DNA of 64,000 bases from Neopestalotiopsis rosae (lineage: Eukaryota; Ascomycota; Sordariomycetes; Amphisphaeriales; Sporocadaceae). Shown one piece after another: positions 13,277-24,121 of this stretch. The position numbers and the translations under genes were made by a program. Below the pieces are notes generated by a model, which was not told where the DNA came from, searched no databases, and was given only the letters and a program-made list of their open reading frames with translations. The stretch is taken from contig JALGAS010000009.1 of the NCBI GenBank assembly GCA_023078685.1, forward strand, positions 3,162,001-3,226,000. The letters run 5' to 3'. How positions within the stretch are numbered: position 1 is the stretch's first letter; each line of letters starts with the position of its first letter.

Positions 13277-14375
13277 GAATGGACTCACAAGATTTTCCTA
13301 CAGGAAGCAGAGTCTTGGTCGGCAGAGGATCAAGAAGGCAGCAGAGCATGCAAAGTAACACGATATATTTATAATCTACTCATGGAGTGAAGTTGCATAT
13401 CAGGCCTATGAAGCGTATAATGGAATCTCCACATACAAAACATCCATGTTGATCGAGTTTGGGCCCGGCGACAGATCGGATGAGGAGGGCTCTGTCGAAC
13501 AACAGTCGAGCTACATTGGCTTACCATTAGGGAGTTCACTTAGCGTTGCAAGTTTTGAATTTATGCAAAGCCTTTGGATTCTGTAGATTGTCGCTCCTTC
13601 ATATTCATGTAGATGCGATTGTATGTTTCCAATATGTCCTCTTTGTATACAAAGTCTCAACTCAAGTCACAGCTTGAAACAACTAACAGACAACATCAAT
13701 ATGTGAGTGTCTACCAGGCAACGAACACCAACATCACGATCCAAACACATAGCAAAGCTACTGTAGGACCAGACGAAAAATCAGCCTGATACTGTAACCA
13801 ATGTTCGCTGACTTTGGAATCTCAGGTTTAAGCAATATCCGCTGTTGATCGCTGCACTTGCTCAGTGGAAAGTTGTGGTGGGGATCGCCTTGCGGGGTAA
13901 ACATTCAGCTGAGCATGGGCTCTTTTTCTTCAGATTGCGACCTCCTCGGTCGTTGTTTCAACATTGACCGTAAAGGCTGAGGCAACCCGAGGCTTAGGCT
14001 TGGGCGAGTGCACATGTGAACCAGGATCGCATACCACATCACTGATAATTCACAGTGGGCAACGCTTACGCGCAATCTCTTGCAAAACTAAACTTGGTTG
14101 AAATAGCATGGGGAGAGTCAGCAGGATAAGCGATACAAACCCCATGGCGGCCCGAGCATAGCCTACATTTCAACTCAACTAAGCCTATCATGGCGGAGCC
14201 GCTCCCCGCTGCAAAACAAACCCCATTTCCGTAGCGCCTAAATTAACGCGTTCGCGAACTTCATCCCAGGACATCGACTGTCCCCTACCTTGATTGCTTT
14301 CCGTCAAGGCAAAAGTCAGTGACACGAATCACCGAGTCGCCATCAATGTCCGAGCGAGTCTGAAGAGTTCTTCAA
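13277..14375. other. Intergenic region, nothing recognised
   Basis: About 1.1 kb without a supportable gene, RNA or repeat. It probably contains the 3' end of the giant gene and the promoter of the next gene. Confidence 0.5.
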
Positions 14376-14394
14376 ATGCGCAAGTCTAATCAGA

Positions 14395-15036
14395 ATGCCT
14401 TTGATCCTTCAGATGAACGGGGTTCTTCACAAGTCGCCGAACGAGGATCCCAATTTACCATCATTATCTCAATCCCATTTCACTAAATTTGAGAACTTCA
14501 CACCCAATGATGATGCACCATTCGACAATGAGTTTGACCGTCTCGCATCGTCCCAAAACTGGATGCCTGGCTCCCAGCTATACACTCAAGAGCGCACCAT
14601 TGCAATGCGCCAGGAACTTAGGCTGCATTACTTCGCTGAGAACACCACCGGCAACGATCTCACTGAAGAACAGAAATTGCAGGGGTTTCAGAGCTTGTGC
14701 CGTGAGGTTCGCCTACCTGCTAGCGACTCCATTGCTGAGTGCAAGAAGCAATTGAAAAGTACGCTTGTCAATATTGTAGACTTGATCGACGCGCGACGGA
14801 CGCGTAAGGAGGTGAGAGTTTGGCATGATTTCGATAAGTTCCGCAATTACACCCTTCAAGATCAACACAGGATCAATATGGACGAGGCGAAAAAGGACGG
14901 GGGATATCTGGCATCATTGCTGCAGCGCCTCCGGAGACCAAGCTTGCGGAAGCGAAAAAGATGTGGTACGAGGGACACTGGTTCGAAAGGATCTTCGGGA
15001 CACCGAGTCAAGAAGAATTGCAAGAAGAGAGGATAA
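14395..15036 (+). CDS. Conserved fungal hypothetical protein, possibly frameshifted at the 3' end
   Basis: A 213-codon open frame. Residues about 28-178 match, from memory, a family of small uncharacterised proteins of Pezizomycotina: HFTKFENF then EFDRLASSQNWMPGS, ERTIAM, LCREV, LVNIVDLIDARRT, VWHDF and DGGYLASLL. No function is known to me. The 5' end is uncertain: an ATG at 14376 in another frame could be joined by a weak 61-nt intron (14433-14493), but that would remove the conserved HFTKF segment. After LASLL the annotated frame becomes Arg/Lys-rich and stops, while the frame one base lower stays open to 15149 and looks more protein-like (EAKKMWYEGHWFERIFG). A single-base deletion near 14910-14930 would explain this, making it a possible recent pseudogene. 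Confidence 0.6.
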   Translation: MPLILQMNGVLHKSPNEDPNLPSLSQSHFTKFENFTPNDDAPFDNEFDRLASSQNWMPGSQLYTQERTIAMRQELRLHYFAENTTGNDLTEEQKLQGFQSLCREVRLPASDSIAECKKQLKSTLVNIVDLIDARRTRKEVRVWHDFDKFRNYTLQDQHRINMDEAKKDGGYLASLLQRLRRPSLRKRKRCGTRDTGSKGSSGHRVKKNCKKRG

Positions 15037-15170
15037 CACGCCACATCCCTACGAGTCACCGTATCGATATAGCAACCCTGAAGACGATCTTCCCTAGTCG
15101 TCCAGCAATTGTAGCGACCCAACTGTCAGTAATTCAATGGAAAACATGAACATTCTCGTAATTGCTAGTT

Positions 15171-15358
15171 GTCAAGATGTGACAAGATGGTTTGTAGCTC
15201 CAACGTATCTCGTGTTCGTGCTACCTGGGCCTTTTCGGCAGTGCATCGCACAGCTGGTCGTCCGAGTTGAGCAATTGGTAGATTTGGAAATGTCAAGGAA
15301 CCCTCATTGGGCCTCGCTGGCCATTATTGCCGACTGTACATGCACGCTGCGTTCGAGC
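15171..15358 (+). repeat. Dispersed repeat C, copy 1
   Basis: Matches 25211-25397 along its whole length, including an exactly shared GGGCCTTTTCGGCAGTGCAT block and CCTCATTGGGCCTCGCT. By eye it is roughly 80% identical, in the same orientation. It is non-coding and has sharp loss of similarity on both sides, as expected of an old inserted element fragment. Confidence 0.8.
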
Positions 15359-17389
15359 TGTGCGAGCATGGACAACGTCGAGGTTTTTGTTTGCTTCTCT
15401 TCGTTGACTAGTGGACGCATGGGATGGTTATCTAACTAATCTCTTGGATGGCTTTATGTAAGGGAGAGGCGAGGTACTTGAAAAGCACCTTCTGGCTCTA
15501 GACGCTACCGCAGCCTGGTCAATGAGGTGGAGGGGGGTCGTGGCGGGGGCTACAGGGTAACACAGAATTGTACCTGGACTGGGCTACTAGAGGCAGGAAT
15601 GGATCGGTCTTCGCGCTCAAATTCAGGTCGTGCTACAGTACCTATGGTGGAGCCATGTTTATCTCTGGACACCATTTCAGCCCTTGCTGCTCAGATCCAG
15701 AATCGCATGCCATGTTTAGCTGTACGAAGCCAGCAGAGATATACTTCGACCGAAATGGGAAATGTCATTGGAAGGGTATCGATAAAAGGGTATCGCCCCA
15801 CAGTGGCCTATGAGGCATGAAATTGCAGAAGCAGAAATAATGGTTTCGCGTCCGAAACCTTCACCTCGACTGTTCTTTTCTCACTTGGCAGAGAGAAGGA
15901 ATACGATGATGTACCGCAAACTCCCTTGCGTCAACCCTTAGGTTGGTAATCAACTACCGTCTTACTTAGCATGCGCCTTACCCTATTATCTAAAGTTCCG
16001 TTCCGAAAAGGTTAATTCAAAATCATTCCTATCGCTTTCCTCCGATTTGTTACTGGCAAAGTCGCTCGAATGAGTTCGAGTTTGGCGGTCTGCCTCTGAG
16101 CCGTGCGGTGCAAAGGCACATAAGACATCCTTATGCAGAAGTCAGGATCATGTAGGTTAGAGATTATCACCACGCAAACGGTTTTGTGCATGTACGAACT
16201 ACAATCACATCATTTGACCCTACTACTGATGTAGATGTCAGATGTGCGCGTATTGAGGCCTGACTCGGGCATCAATTCGAGTTCGAACATCATGAAGCTT
16301 GACAAGCAAAACGATCAGCATTTACCGCCATTATACACGCCTACTTACAGATTCGTGACTGCTTGCAAGCAAGCAAACAACACGTGATTGGATTCGCTTC
16401 AGACTTGTAGTGGGCGACAACCTGTCAATGCATTTCGTTTTTTTTTTTTTCCTTTTTCCATCACTTCCGCGCAGCCCAGGTGATCAGTTGGTCTCGGCAA
16501 CTAGCTCTTGGCGAACCTATTCTTCCACTGACATGACCATCTTCGACCAAATTTCCCAGGCAGTCCAGTTATCTACGTGCCGGCATGCATAAACTCTTAT
16601 CGGCGTGATTCCCCAATGGTAGGTCGTTATTGCAACCGAATGACAATGTGAAGTGAAGGTAGCGGGAAAGCATTACTATCCGGCCCGCCGTGGAGGGTGG
16701 GTATCACGCCAGCTAGGCCCACTGCCGACCCCGCTCGACCACGTTCACCAGCCTGAGTTCGCCATGGAAGTAGTATCTTTTCAGCATGACTGGTTTACTT
16801 GAAATCGCGGCCACTTCAAAGTTGCTGAGCGAAGAGACGCCATGAACTGTTGAACAGATAATTCACGGAGGCGTGATTGGGCCAAGGGCCAGATGCACAA
16901 TCTTTTTGCACAGGGTGATAGGATGATCAAGTCGCGCTACCATTCCAATGGTGACGACGTATTCCAAAAGTTGCGCTGTGTGCCCGAGCTATTTAAAACA
17001 TGCTGTCTAACATCACCCTCGAACAGCCTAGCTTCGGAATGCATTGGATCTGGATAGAGGGCGCAGCTAACTTTGCATACGCGACACTGACATACACTAA
17101 ACCGTTATCGGATCATGCCTTACAAGACTCTTCCGAAGCAGCAGCAAAGCCTTGCAAGTAGCCAATTCTTTCTTGCAGACTCTTTGTCTCCGCGGCATCA
17201 TCTGTCCTTCTAACATAATTCTGACGGATGATCAATTCACAACTAACTCTTCGGCAAGATTGCATGTCATATTGCGGCTTTATGAATAATATCTTTACTT
17301 CATCATTCGACAAAGTACGGCTGTCGAGGATTGCTTTATCGCAGGCAACTCTGGCATCCACGTAGATCAGCCAAGGGATGAAACTGCGT

Positions 17390-17735
17390 CCGCAATGGTA
17401 GGCCTCTCGGGTGGAAACGAGGCAATTCAAATGGTTGTGACATTGGACACGGACGGCGCCATTACCAACATAACGTAGGGCCAATCAATATTCAGCATCC
17501 ATCTCTGCTGGTGCAGAAGTCAAATATCAAGACAGCTTACATATAAACTATCATTCGCGGCACGCAACACTAGTGGCTCGTCAGACCTCGATAACGCCCA
17601 ATCCGAACCACTTATCATGTGTAAAAAGGCTATACATAAACCTTGCTGACATGCCGTTCGATAGAATTTGCCTGAAGCTTGTAGCTTGAAGTTGTACGAA
17701 AGCTTTGACCCCGCTATCTTTTGGGTCACAAACAG
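17390..17735 (+). repeat. Dispersed repeat A, copy 2
   Basis: Partner of 2890-3345, with two similar blocks (17390-17440 and 17620-17735) in the same order and orientation but with a shorter spacer. Strongly diverged. Confidence 0.6.
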
Positions 17736-18155
17736 GCTTTCCTCCGTCCCGTGCCCTTTTTGTTTTCTTTTTTTCCCCCATGAATCTATTCGCCGCTCCT
17801 TCCTTTGAATGGAGAAACGAATCATCTTGATCCACGTCAGAAGTCATTCTACCTTGACGTACCCCTTCCTGACAAGATCTAAGGCAAACTCGGTTGGCGA
17901 GTTGGCCAAGCCAACATGAGGAACATCATCTATTGGCCATGTCCTATTCCTTGAGTTTGGGTAATGTATATGGGCCGACCCTGAGACGACGGGTGGGGAA
18001 CGGCTTGCCTGCATATGCTCGGCACTCAGTTGTAGTGACTAAGTTAAACATAGGTATCTGCTTGTCGGCGCTGATTTGATCTTTCTCGAGCTTTTTTAAT
18101 CCATGGCCAGTGGTCCCTCCCCAACCGCAATCCGTCAGTCCATTGCAAGTCTACA

Positions 18156-19687
18156 ATGAACATGGCAAAAAAGAAGTCGAAGAAATCAGCCGTGCAGTCA
18201 ATCAATGAAAAACTGCCCAATGTTGGTGGCTGCGAAGCCGACCGTCGACTATCATGCTCGTGAGTCCTGCTATGTATCTGCAGCTGATCATATATCTGAC
18301 AGCATCTCAGGCCATACACAAGCACATATATCAAAGTCTTCTTTGGCGCCAATGCTAAAGCAATGAAAGTTCCTGCAACTCTCCTTGAAAAGTGCTCCAA
18401 TCTACCTGCTGGTAATATCGTTGTGGCAGACAGTCTTCACCTGACCCACATTCCAGAGGAGGTTGGTCATGTCCTTGTGCACCATCTCTTCACCGAAACC
18501 TTTCAGTGCTTAGCGCCCGAAGGGTCCACACATCGCGAACAACAGGTGACCGAGCTCATGACTTGCATACGTGTCTATGCGGCTGCATGGGATTATGAGC
18601 TCAACTCGCTCAAGGACCAAGCTCGAAGTGAAATCGAAAGACTAGGAGCCTGTTTACCCGTGGTGACTCTCTTGGCTGCTTTGAATGAGGTATACCCGAA
18701 TCCAAGCAAAGATGACATATGGCTTGGCAACCACTTGAAGGATCGAATGAAGGCGCTCTTTTCTGGCCAGGAAGTCGAGAAGAATACGGAATCATCCCAA
18801 ACTGCAGCAAAGTCATCTATCACCGAGCTGGTTTTCCACAACGCTCTTTGTCTGCACGAGGAAGAACTCAAGCGAAACCGTGGATTGATTGGTAACTACG
18901 CGACGATGACTGTCAACATTGTTTCATCTTTACTAACCATGTATTAGACTATGGATCAGTATGCTATGAAGACATGCCTCGACCTGATTCCGAAGTCGAA
19001 CTCGCCTCTAACGAGTCCTTACATGAACCTGCACACAAGCATAAGTTCGCTGGCCAAAAGGATTCATCAAAACCTACATCTGCGTCGGATCGTGAAGAGA
19101 ACGAATCCACGCTGGGATCTGAACCTATAGTTGTTACTGGGACTGCTGGTTCTCCACAGTACGAAATCGTACGCAAACTGTCATACGACGAGAATGCGCA
19201 GTGTAAGCGTAAACCTTACCCGGGACCTCCAGGAGGGAGTGATGGAGATGAAACTACCACGAACAATGCTAGTCTTGCCGAAGTCCTGATCACATACGAA
19301 GAAGTTCCTGTTGAATTCTCGACTTCGGAACCCCCCTTGCAAGACAAAACGGAATTTGTCCCCGGTTCAGAGACAGACACAAGTTCTCCTGTCTTCACGC
19401 CGCCCTCATCCACAACATCGTACATTTCTATTGATCCAAAGAAGGTTCAACGCTTGGGAATTGAAGAAACGCAAAAGCAGGAAGCACAGCGAGTGATCAA
19501 GAAAAATCCAAGGACAAATGCGAAGGATTCCAAGAGAAGAAAACTTCGGGAAGCACAGGGTTTGCAAAAATCGGAGGAGCTCCATGTAGTATGCGAGTTT
19601 ATGAGTCAACACTTGAAAATAGGAGGAGAATGGAGTGACTGTGAGCTTTGCCGAAAACTTGTGGACGGCTTAGCAGCTGAACTCTAA
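18156..19687 (+). CDS. BTB/POZ domain protein
   Basis: Exons 18156-18259, 18311-18891 and 18948-19687 give 474 residues. Intron 1 (51 nt, GTGAGT donor) and intron 2 (56 nt, CTAAC branch, TTAG acceptor) keep phase. The start is the first ATG (18156); ATG 18162 is in frame too. After a Lys-rich N-terminus the BTB fold occupies about residues 34-115, with YTSTYIKVFFGANAKAM, LLEKCS, the IPEEVGHVLVHHLFT segment and CLAPEG, all typical of the small BTB proteins of Pezizomycotina. A helical BACK-like extension follows (RVYAAAWDYELNSL, EIERLG, YPNPSKDD). The C-terminal half is Ser/Glu/Pro-rich and likely disordered, with a basic patch (about 400-425) and a short Cys/His-rich tail (CEFMSQH, CELCRK). 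BTB proteins mediate dimerisation and often act as Cullin-3 adaptors; the partner here is unknown. Confidence 0.85.
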
Positions 19688-19911
19688 CATGATTCCCTCA
19701 ATGCATGGGAGATTATCACTCAATGGGCGGTCGATTTGATATGAATCATCACTTGCACATGTTGAGCTCTATTCAACTATGATCATAGACGTTTTTTCTC
19801 TTTTTTGCAATTGATTTATTTTTGAATTAGTCTTTCTTGACTCGTCTCGCAGACACTTAGGGCTTTTTGTCATTGTCTCTGCTGTCATGGGTTGCCTCAT
19901 GAAAAGGACTC
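19688..19911. other. Short intergenic segment
   Basis: Between the BTB stop and the MADS-like gene. The right part (from about 19830) already belongs to the segment duplicated at 51455-51915. Confidence 0.5.
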
Positions 19912-20290
19912 CTATGGGGTAGAAGTCAGGCGATCTGTGCCTATAACCACCTTGGGGACTGGTAAGTGGCACTCCTTCTCAACCATGTCAGCTGTCAATG
20001 ATCATGTCCGCAACATCGGTGACGTACAATATCGTCTTTCGACAGAGGTGTAACATCCTCGCTTGATCGAAACAGAAATTCCTTGCCTCTCGACGGCACG
20101 GATATGGAGATATATACCCTTGCTCCGTATTGAGCGTGAATTGCATTCCCGATATTCGTCAAAGTTTGCCATCTCTTAGCGAGGTTGGCGTTACTCCTGT
20201 CTCTTTTCTTGGGTGTACTTGGTTCGACCGCTGCCATGATCGTGTTTGTGGCGGGTGAAGCGGCTGTCTCAAAATGCTAGAAAGCTGAAA
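19830..20290 (-). repeat. Segment duplicated at 51455-51915 (copy 1)
   Basis: About 460 bp align almost without gaps to 51455-51915 in the same orientation, roughly 90% identical by eye; many differences are C/T or G/A. The MADS-like reading frame lies inside both copies. The similarity ends abruptly on both sides, so this is a duplicated block rather than two long homologous regions. Confidence 0.85.
19995..20237 (-). CDS. Small MADS/SRF-like protein, copy 1
   Basis: An 80-residue frame starting at ATG 20237. After a basic N-terminus (TPKKRDRSNANLAKRWQTL) comes a segment ending GARVYISISVPSRGKEFLF. The pattern of an Arg/Lys-rich helix, a TL motif, then G-A-x-V-Y-I and a short beta hairpin resembles the MADS (SRF-type) DNA-binding fold of small fungal proteins. 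A GTACGT donor at 20027 on the minus strand suggests the true gene may splice; I could not find an acceptor that fits phase. Copy 2 at 51.5-51.9 kb keeps the same frame open for longer. The MADS call is from pattern only; an unrelated small basic protein is the alternative. Confidence 0.4.
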   Translation of the reverse strand: MAAVEPSTPKKRDRSNANLAKRWQTLTNIGNAIHAQYGARVYISISVPSRGKEFLFRSSEDVTPLSKDDIVRHRCCGHDH

Positions 20291-21923
20291 ATTTGTGAGA
20301 ATACGTACTTACTATATCTCGATCAAACAATTGTGTTTCGAGGAGGAAGAAAAGAAACTAGAATCAATCACCCAAGCATAAATCCCCGACTACTACTGTA
20401 ATTCCTTGCGAGAACGAGAGTTGCTTTCTGCACTTCTGTACATAAAGCCAGCCGCCAGCGGAGGGCTTGTATTGCCGCGATATGCAAGCAGACTGCGCTC
20501 ACTACAGCAGAGCAGAAACGTGAAGGCAGAATCTGTGCTCACTCAGCTCTCAGCGGGCATAGATGCGCAGGAACCCTCTCGAATCAGACTTGGCATTAGG
20601 GCTGTACATAGTCCCTCGCTTGTTGTTTGTTACGGGCGGCAAAATTCCAGCAGCATGCAAACGGGAATGGTGTCACATGCTCGCGGTCTGCAAGGGGTAG
20701 ACTTGAGTCACTTGACTGAACCACAGATCCGTTCTAGGCAATCTTCGGTTCGTCGCTTCGTTGCGTCATACTTGTTTGCAGTCCAACATGAGGGGCGGAT
20801 TTGGCACTGAAAAGTGCAGGCATCATGTTCTCACGACTTACTTTTGCGTAGATCTGGAAATGGATATTCGACTTGGCGTCGAAAATAGAGCATCTGTGCC
20901 AAGAAGCAAAGAGACAGACGAGCATGCATACCTAGAATGTTTGCATTTCGACGACTGGAGTAGGCGAAGAACATCCCAGAAAAATATCCCAGAAGGGTAT
21001 TCAGAAGGGTGTCCTAGCACAGAACAGTATCTAAGGCACAGAACAGTATCCCGGCACAGAAGGGCAACCAAGACACAAAAGGATATCCTGGTGTCTATAC
21101 GAACCATCGAGCACAGCCCAGAACCTAGAGCCTGGAGTGAATGTGCTGCAGTGTTTCGAAGGCCTATGAGGTCCCAGTATTGATAAGCAGGGGGCCGATA
21201 TGGCTACGTTCTCTAGATCACGATCTATAATTTCGGCGCTAGGTTGCCAGATATTGAAGGTTAGCACGCTTGATAATACTTCCAGTACAGGCAATTTGGG
21301 ACAAAAGGTACGCTCCCACAACCATGAGGAGCGACGAAAAACAATCCAGGCAAGAGTCATGAACTGTGGATCAAATCTCCGGCGGCCGAAGATCCTGTGG
21401 GCCTTAGCTCCGGCTTCCGGACGTAGTCCGTGGGTTCCGTTGTGCATTCCTTTGAACGATTTCCAAACGTCTTGTCAGCATCATTTACCTCCTGGGTGCA
21501 ATACTACTGTACACACGACTCTAGACCCGATAGAAAACAATACACTATCGGCACACGGTAATAAGACCCACATTGGCCAGGTCATATCTCCCTTGCTCAG
21601 GCTCTTTGCTGGACGCAAATGCACAAACACTGGGGACTCCAAGGTTTTCATCCGCAATGCCGGAGCTGAGGTCTCTCATGCCTTCGGCTTGCGGGTTTTC
21701 GGTCCACAATTTGAGTCCAGCAGCTATGGGTGAGGTACGCTGCTGGGGTTCAAGGGTCCTACAAGTAGTTCTAGCTCGCAAACAAGTACGTAATGTGTGA
21801 CCTTACCACTACTGGTACGATATCTGTTATTGCACAGAAAAGGGACGTCTCCGAGAAAGAAGAACCCATTTATTTCTCTTCCTATCATCGCGTCCGTTGG
21901 TGTAATGAAAAGCCTGGTGCATA
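20291..21923. other. Gene-poor stretch with repeat B copy 2
   Basis: No supportable gene. The frame at 20406-20810 is open but unrecognised and lacks protein-like features. Repeat B with its minisatellite core occupies 20965-21200. Confidence 0.5.
20965..21200 (+). repeat. Dispersed repeat B, copy 2, with minisatellite core
   Basis: 20965-21090 consists of about seven degenerate units of the form CAGAAGRGTATCCY; the flank 21090-21200 matches the reverse complement of 1795-1890, including CCAAGACACAAAAG and the CCTGCTTATCA boundary. Same family as 1790-2200, 40641-40796 and 52176-52472. Confidence 0.7.
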
Positions 21924-22383
21924 ATGAACACATCAGGATCTTCTTCGAAAAATATGACATCGAGAACACTAGGTAAGTTTCTTCGAAATTGACGTGTTAC
22001 TGTTGACTTATGAATGCTGATGACCTGTTATGCTAGACCTCTTGGACGTGGACGCTTCCTCGCAATCAACTCATAGTTCCGTAGAAGCTGAAGCCGAGAA
22101 CGAGCTGCTCGATCTACCCATCACTGTCACAAAGAAAGGCAGATCTCGAAGTGTGCTCGAAGATGAAATGGTTATATCTAATCGAGACTATCCATGCGAG
22201 ATCATCGGAGAGAAACAGATCAGAGGGAATACTTGGTATCTTATCAGGTGGGAGGCGACATTTGAGCCTCAGGAAAGTGTGAGCTCGGCCGCAGTCAAAG
22301 CTTGGCAGGAGGAGAAGGACGAGGAGGAAAGTCGGTTGCGTGTACGTTATGTACAGTCAAGGAAAAAGAGAAAGCAGCGGTGA
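21924..22383 (+). CDS. Small chromodomain-like protein
   Basis: Two exons, 21924-21972 and 22037-22383, joined by a 64-nt intron (GTAAGT donor, GCTAG acceptor) in phase, giving 131 residues. The N-terminal half is Ser/Glu-rich. Residues about 67-107 read YPCEII, then GNTWYLIRW, ATFEPQESV and VKAWQEEK. This follows the chromodomain order of a Y-x-V/C-E-x-I strand, an aromatic Y-L-x-W strand, the [T]-x-E-P-x-E-x-[LV] element and a closing helix. The spacing in the middle is short, so the methyl-lysine cage may be incomplete. The C-terminus is strongly basic (RKKRKQR), fitting a nuclear location. It is convergent with the DUF7924 gene; the stops are 222 bp apart. Binding to modified histones is inference from the fold. 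Confidence 0.65.
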
Positions 22384-22604
22384 CTGTCTGAAGTCGCATT
22401 GTTCTTAGTAGATGGCTGTCGTCTCCGCTGATTCAATAATGGTTAGCATCGAAGATGTGCAACCGACGTCGAATGGTATTGCTACAAATCGACAGAGGTG
22501 ACGAATAGATGATGCTACATTAAAACAAGTTCTAAGATTCGAATATTTACACTGCAGACAAACACATGACGACAAGAAAACGTCTTCTTTATTTTGCGAA
22601 ACTC

Positions 22605-24121
22605 TCACGCTTTCTTGACTGGGCTTCGCCGCCTCTTGGAAGGAGGCGCTTGTTTCGAGAATGATGTAGCCGGAGATTCCATTTCGCCAGCTGCTAGCGA
22701 CTGGTTGTCCTCATCCGCAAATACCGACGCTGAGTCGGCCTCCGACCGCCCCAGACTTTCCAGGTGTTGCGAGAGACCAGTTGACTCAGAGAGTGCTGGG
22801 ACCTCAAAGTTTAAATCTGACGGCAACTCATCGATGGCTGAGCAAATCCTCTTGAAATGTTCAGGCATCCAGATGTCGTAGATGTTTTTAGTGAAACGAT
22901 ATGCGGTCCATTTGTCTTTTCCATCTAATGTGGTAAAATCAAAAGTATGTATCGGGTGGCGGTAGTACTTGGTGTTTTTGCCCTCGATCACCGGATAATA
23001 GCCGTAAATTCGCACCGAACGGTGGTCGTGCGAGATGGAAAAGGAAAGTATCTGTCGATTGACTTCATCCTCCCGCTTCACAAGACGAAAGAGCTCGACG
23101 ATGCCCCGTGCCGCTAACGTCATACTATGGGTGTTCTGGCGGTCTGCAATATCCAACGCAGCGGCGCCGCACTTCACCTCGCAGGCGAGGAATGGGAAGT
23201 ACATAAAGTACGTAGCCATAAAGAAGGACAAATCGCCAGCAATGAAATCTCCGATGAATGGTGATAGCTTGCTGAGCTGCTCATCGGTAAATGCCTCCAT
23301 CCGAAATCCAACTGAATAGTCTGGCTGTGGACGAGTTCCGGTCAGAGGAATCGAGTTATTCCACCCTTCATTCGTAGTCTCGATCAAACACTTAAGATTG
23401 GTCGAACCGTAAATGGCAAGTATTTCTGCCGAGGGAACGATCAGAGGCGTGATGTCCCGTAACACCCTCGCTTCGTTCCTGTCCTCCACACTCCGACACG
23501 TCCGTTCGAAGAGATCCTCTCGAAATAGCGATTCACTTGGAAGCTTCTGCTCCGTATCAAGCAAAGAGTAATAAGCTTTCTTGCTCGCTTCTGTGATCCC
23601 GAGATCAGATTTGTCCATGAAACTACCCTTTGTTGCAAGCAATGTTTTGTAACGGGGGTCTCGATACTGAGCGCTCTTTTCTTCGCGTGGTCTTTGGTCG
23701 CTCGGCGTTGTGGACGTCGCAGCATCTGATCTCTTGCGTCGCAGTGAGGACGTCGATCTTTTACGGGCCAGTGCATGCTCCATGTCGGCCTCCAGGTATC
23801 CACACGGCCAGTGCCCTTCTTGAATCCAATAGTAGATCGGGCTATTCGCTACTTCGCTGGGTTTGTCGTCGATAGAAGATTTCGGTCTGCGCGCTCGCTT
23901 GAGAGTGGGCTGAGACGTGGAGTCGTTCTCTTCGATAGGTCGCTTTCGATGGTTTTGTTGGATAACAGGTTCTCGCGATGATTGAGGTATGTCCCGCCGT
24001 TGACGCTTGCGCGTTCGGTCTGATGATTGTTAATTATGTCATAAGGAGCTTCGTGAGACATACCTTGTTCCTCGGAAGTATGAGCCTGTTTCGCAGCTCG
24101 TTGAGATCGAGTTTCGGCCAT
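22605..24121 (-). CDS. DUF7924 family protein, possible PD-(D/E)XK nuclease fold
   Basis: Exons 24064-24121 and 22605-24019 (minus strand), joined by a 44-nt intron (GTATGT donor, ATCAG acceptor) in phase; 490 residues, start ATG 24121. The N-terminal 130 residues are basic and disordered and contain IYYWIQEGHWP and ARKRSTSSLRRK. The conserved DUF7924 region spans about residues 115-430: PSDQRPREEKSAQYRDPRY, then QPDYSVGF (D253), FMYFPFLACEVKCGAAALD (E300, K302), SMTLAARGIVELFR, SISHDHRSVRIYGYYPVI, FTTLDGKDKWTAY and YDIWMPEHFKRICSAID. The D...E-x-K arrangement is what a PD-(D/E)XK nuclease core would show; that assignment is my inference. Family members are frequent in fungal accessory DNA, and the biological role is unknown. 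Frames are intact, so the gene is probably functional. Confidence 0.85.

Larger units (their letters stand above)
15150..18155. other. Gene-poor stretch with repeat fragments
   Basis: Holds dispersed repeat C copy 1 (15171-15358), a Cys-containing orphan frame (15565-15813, see findings), a poly-T tract near 16440 and repeat A copy 2 (17390-17735). No gene model could be joined from the remaining frames. Confidence 0.55.

Noticed and set aside
20406..20810. A 134-codon plus-strand frame as a gene
   Set aside because: Composition is not protein-like, no splice sites extend it and no family is recognised.
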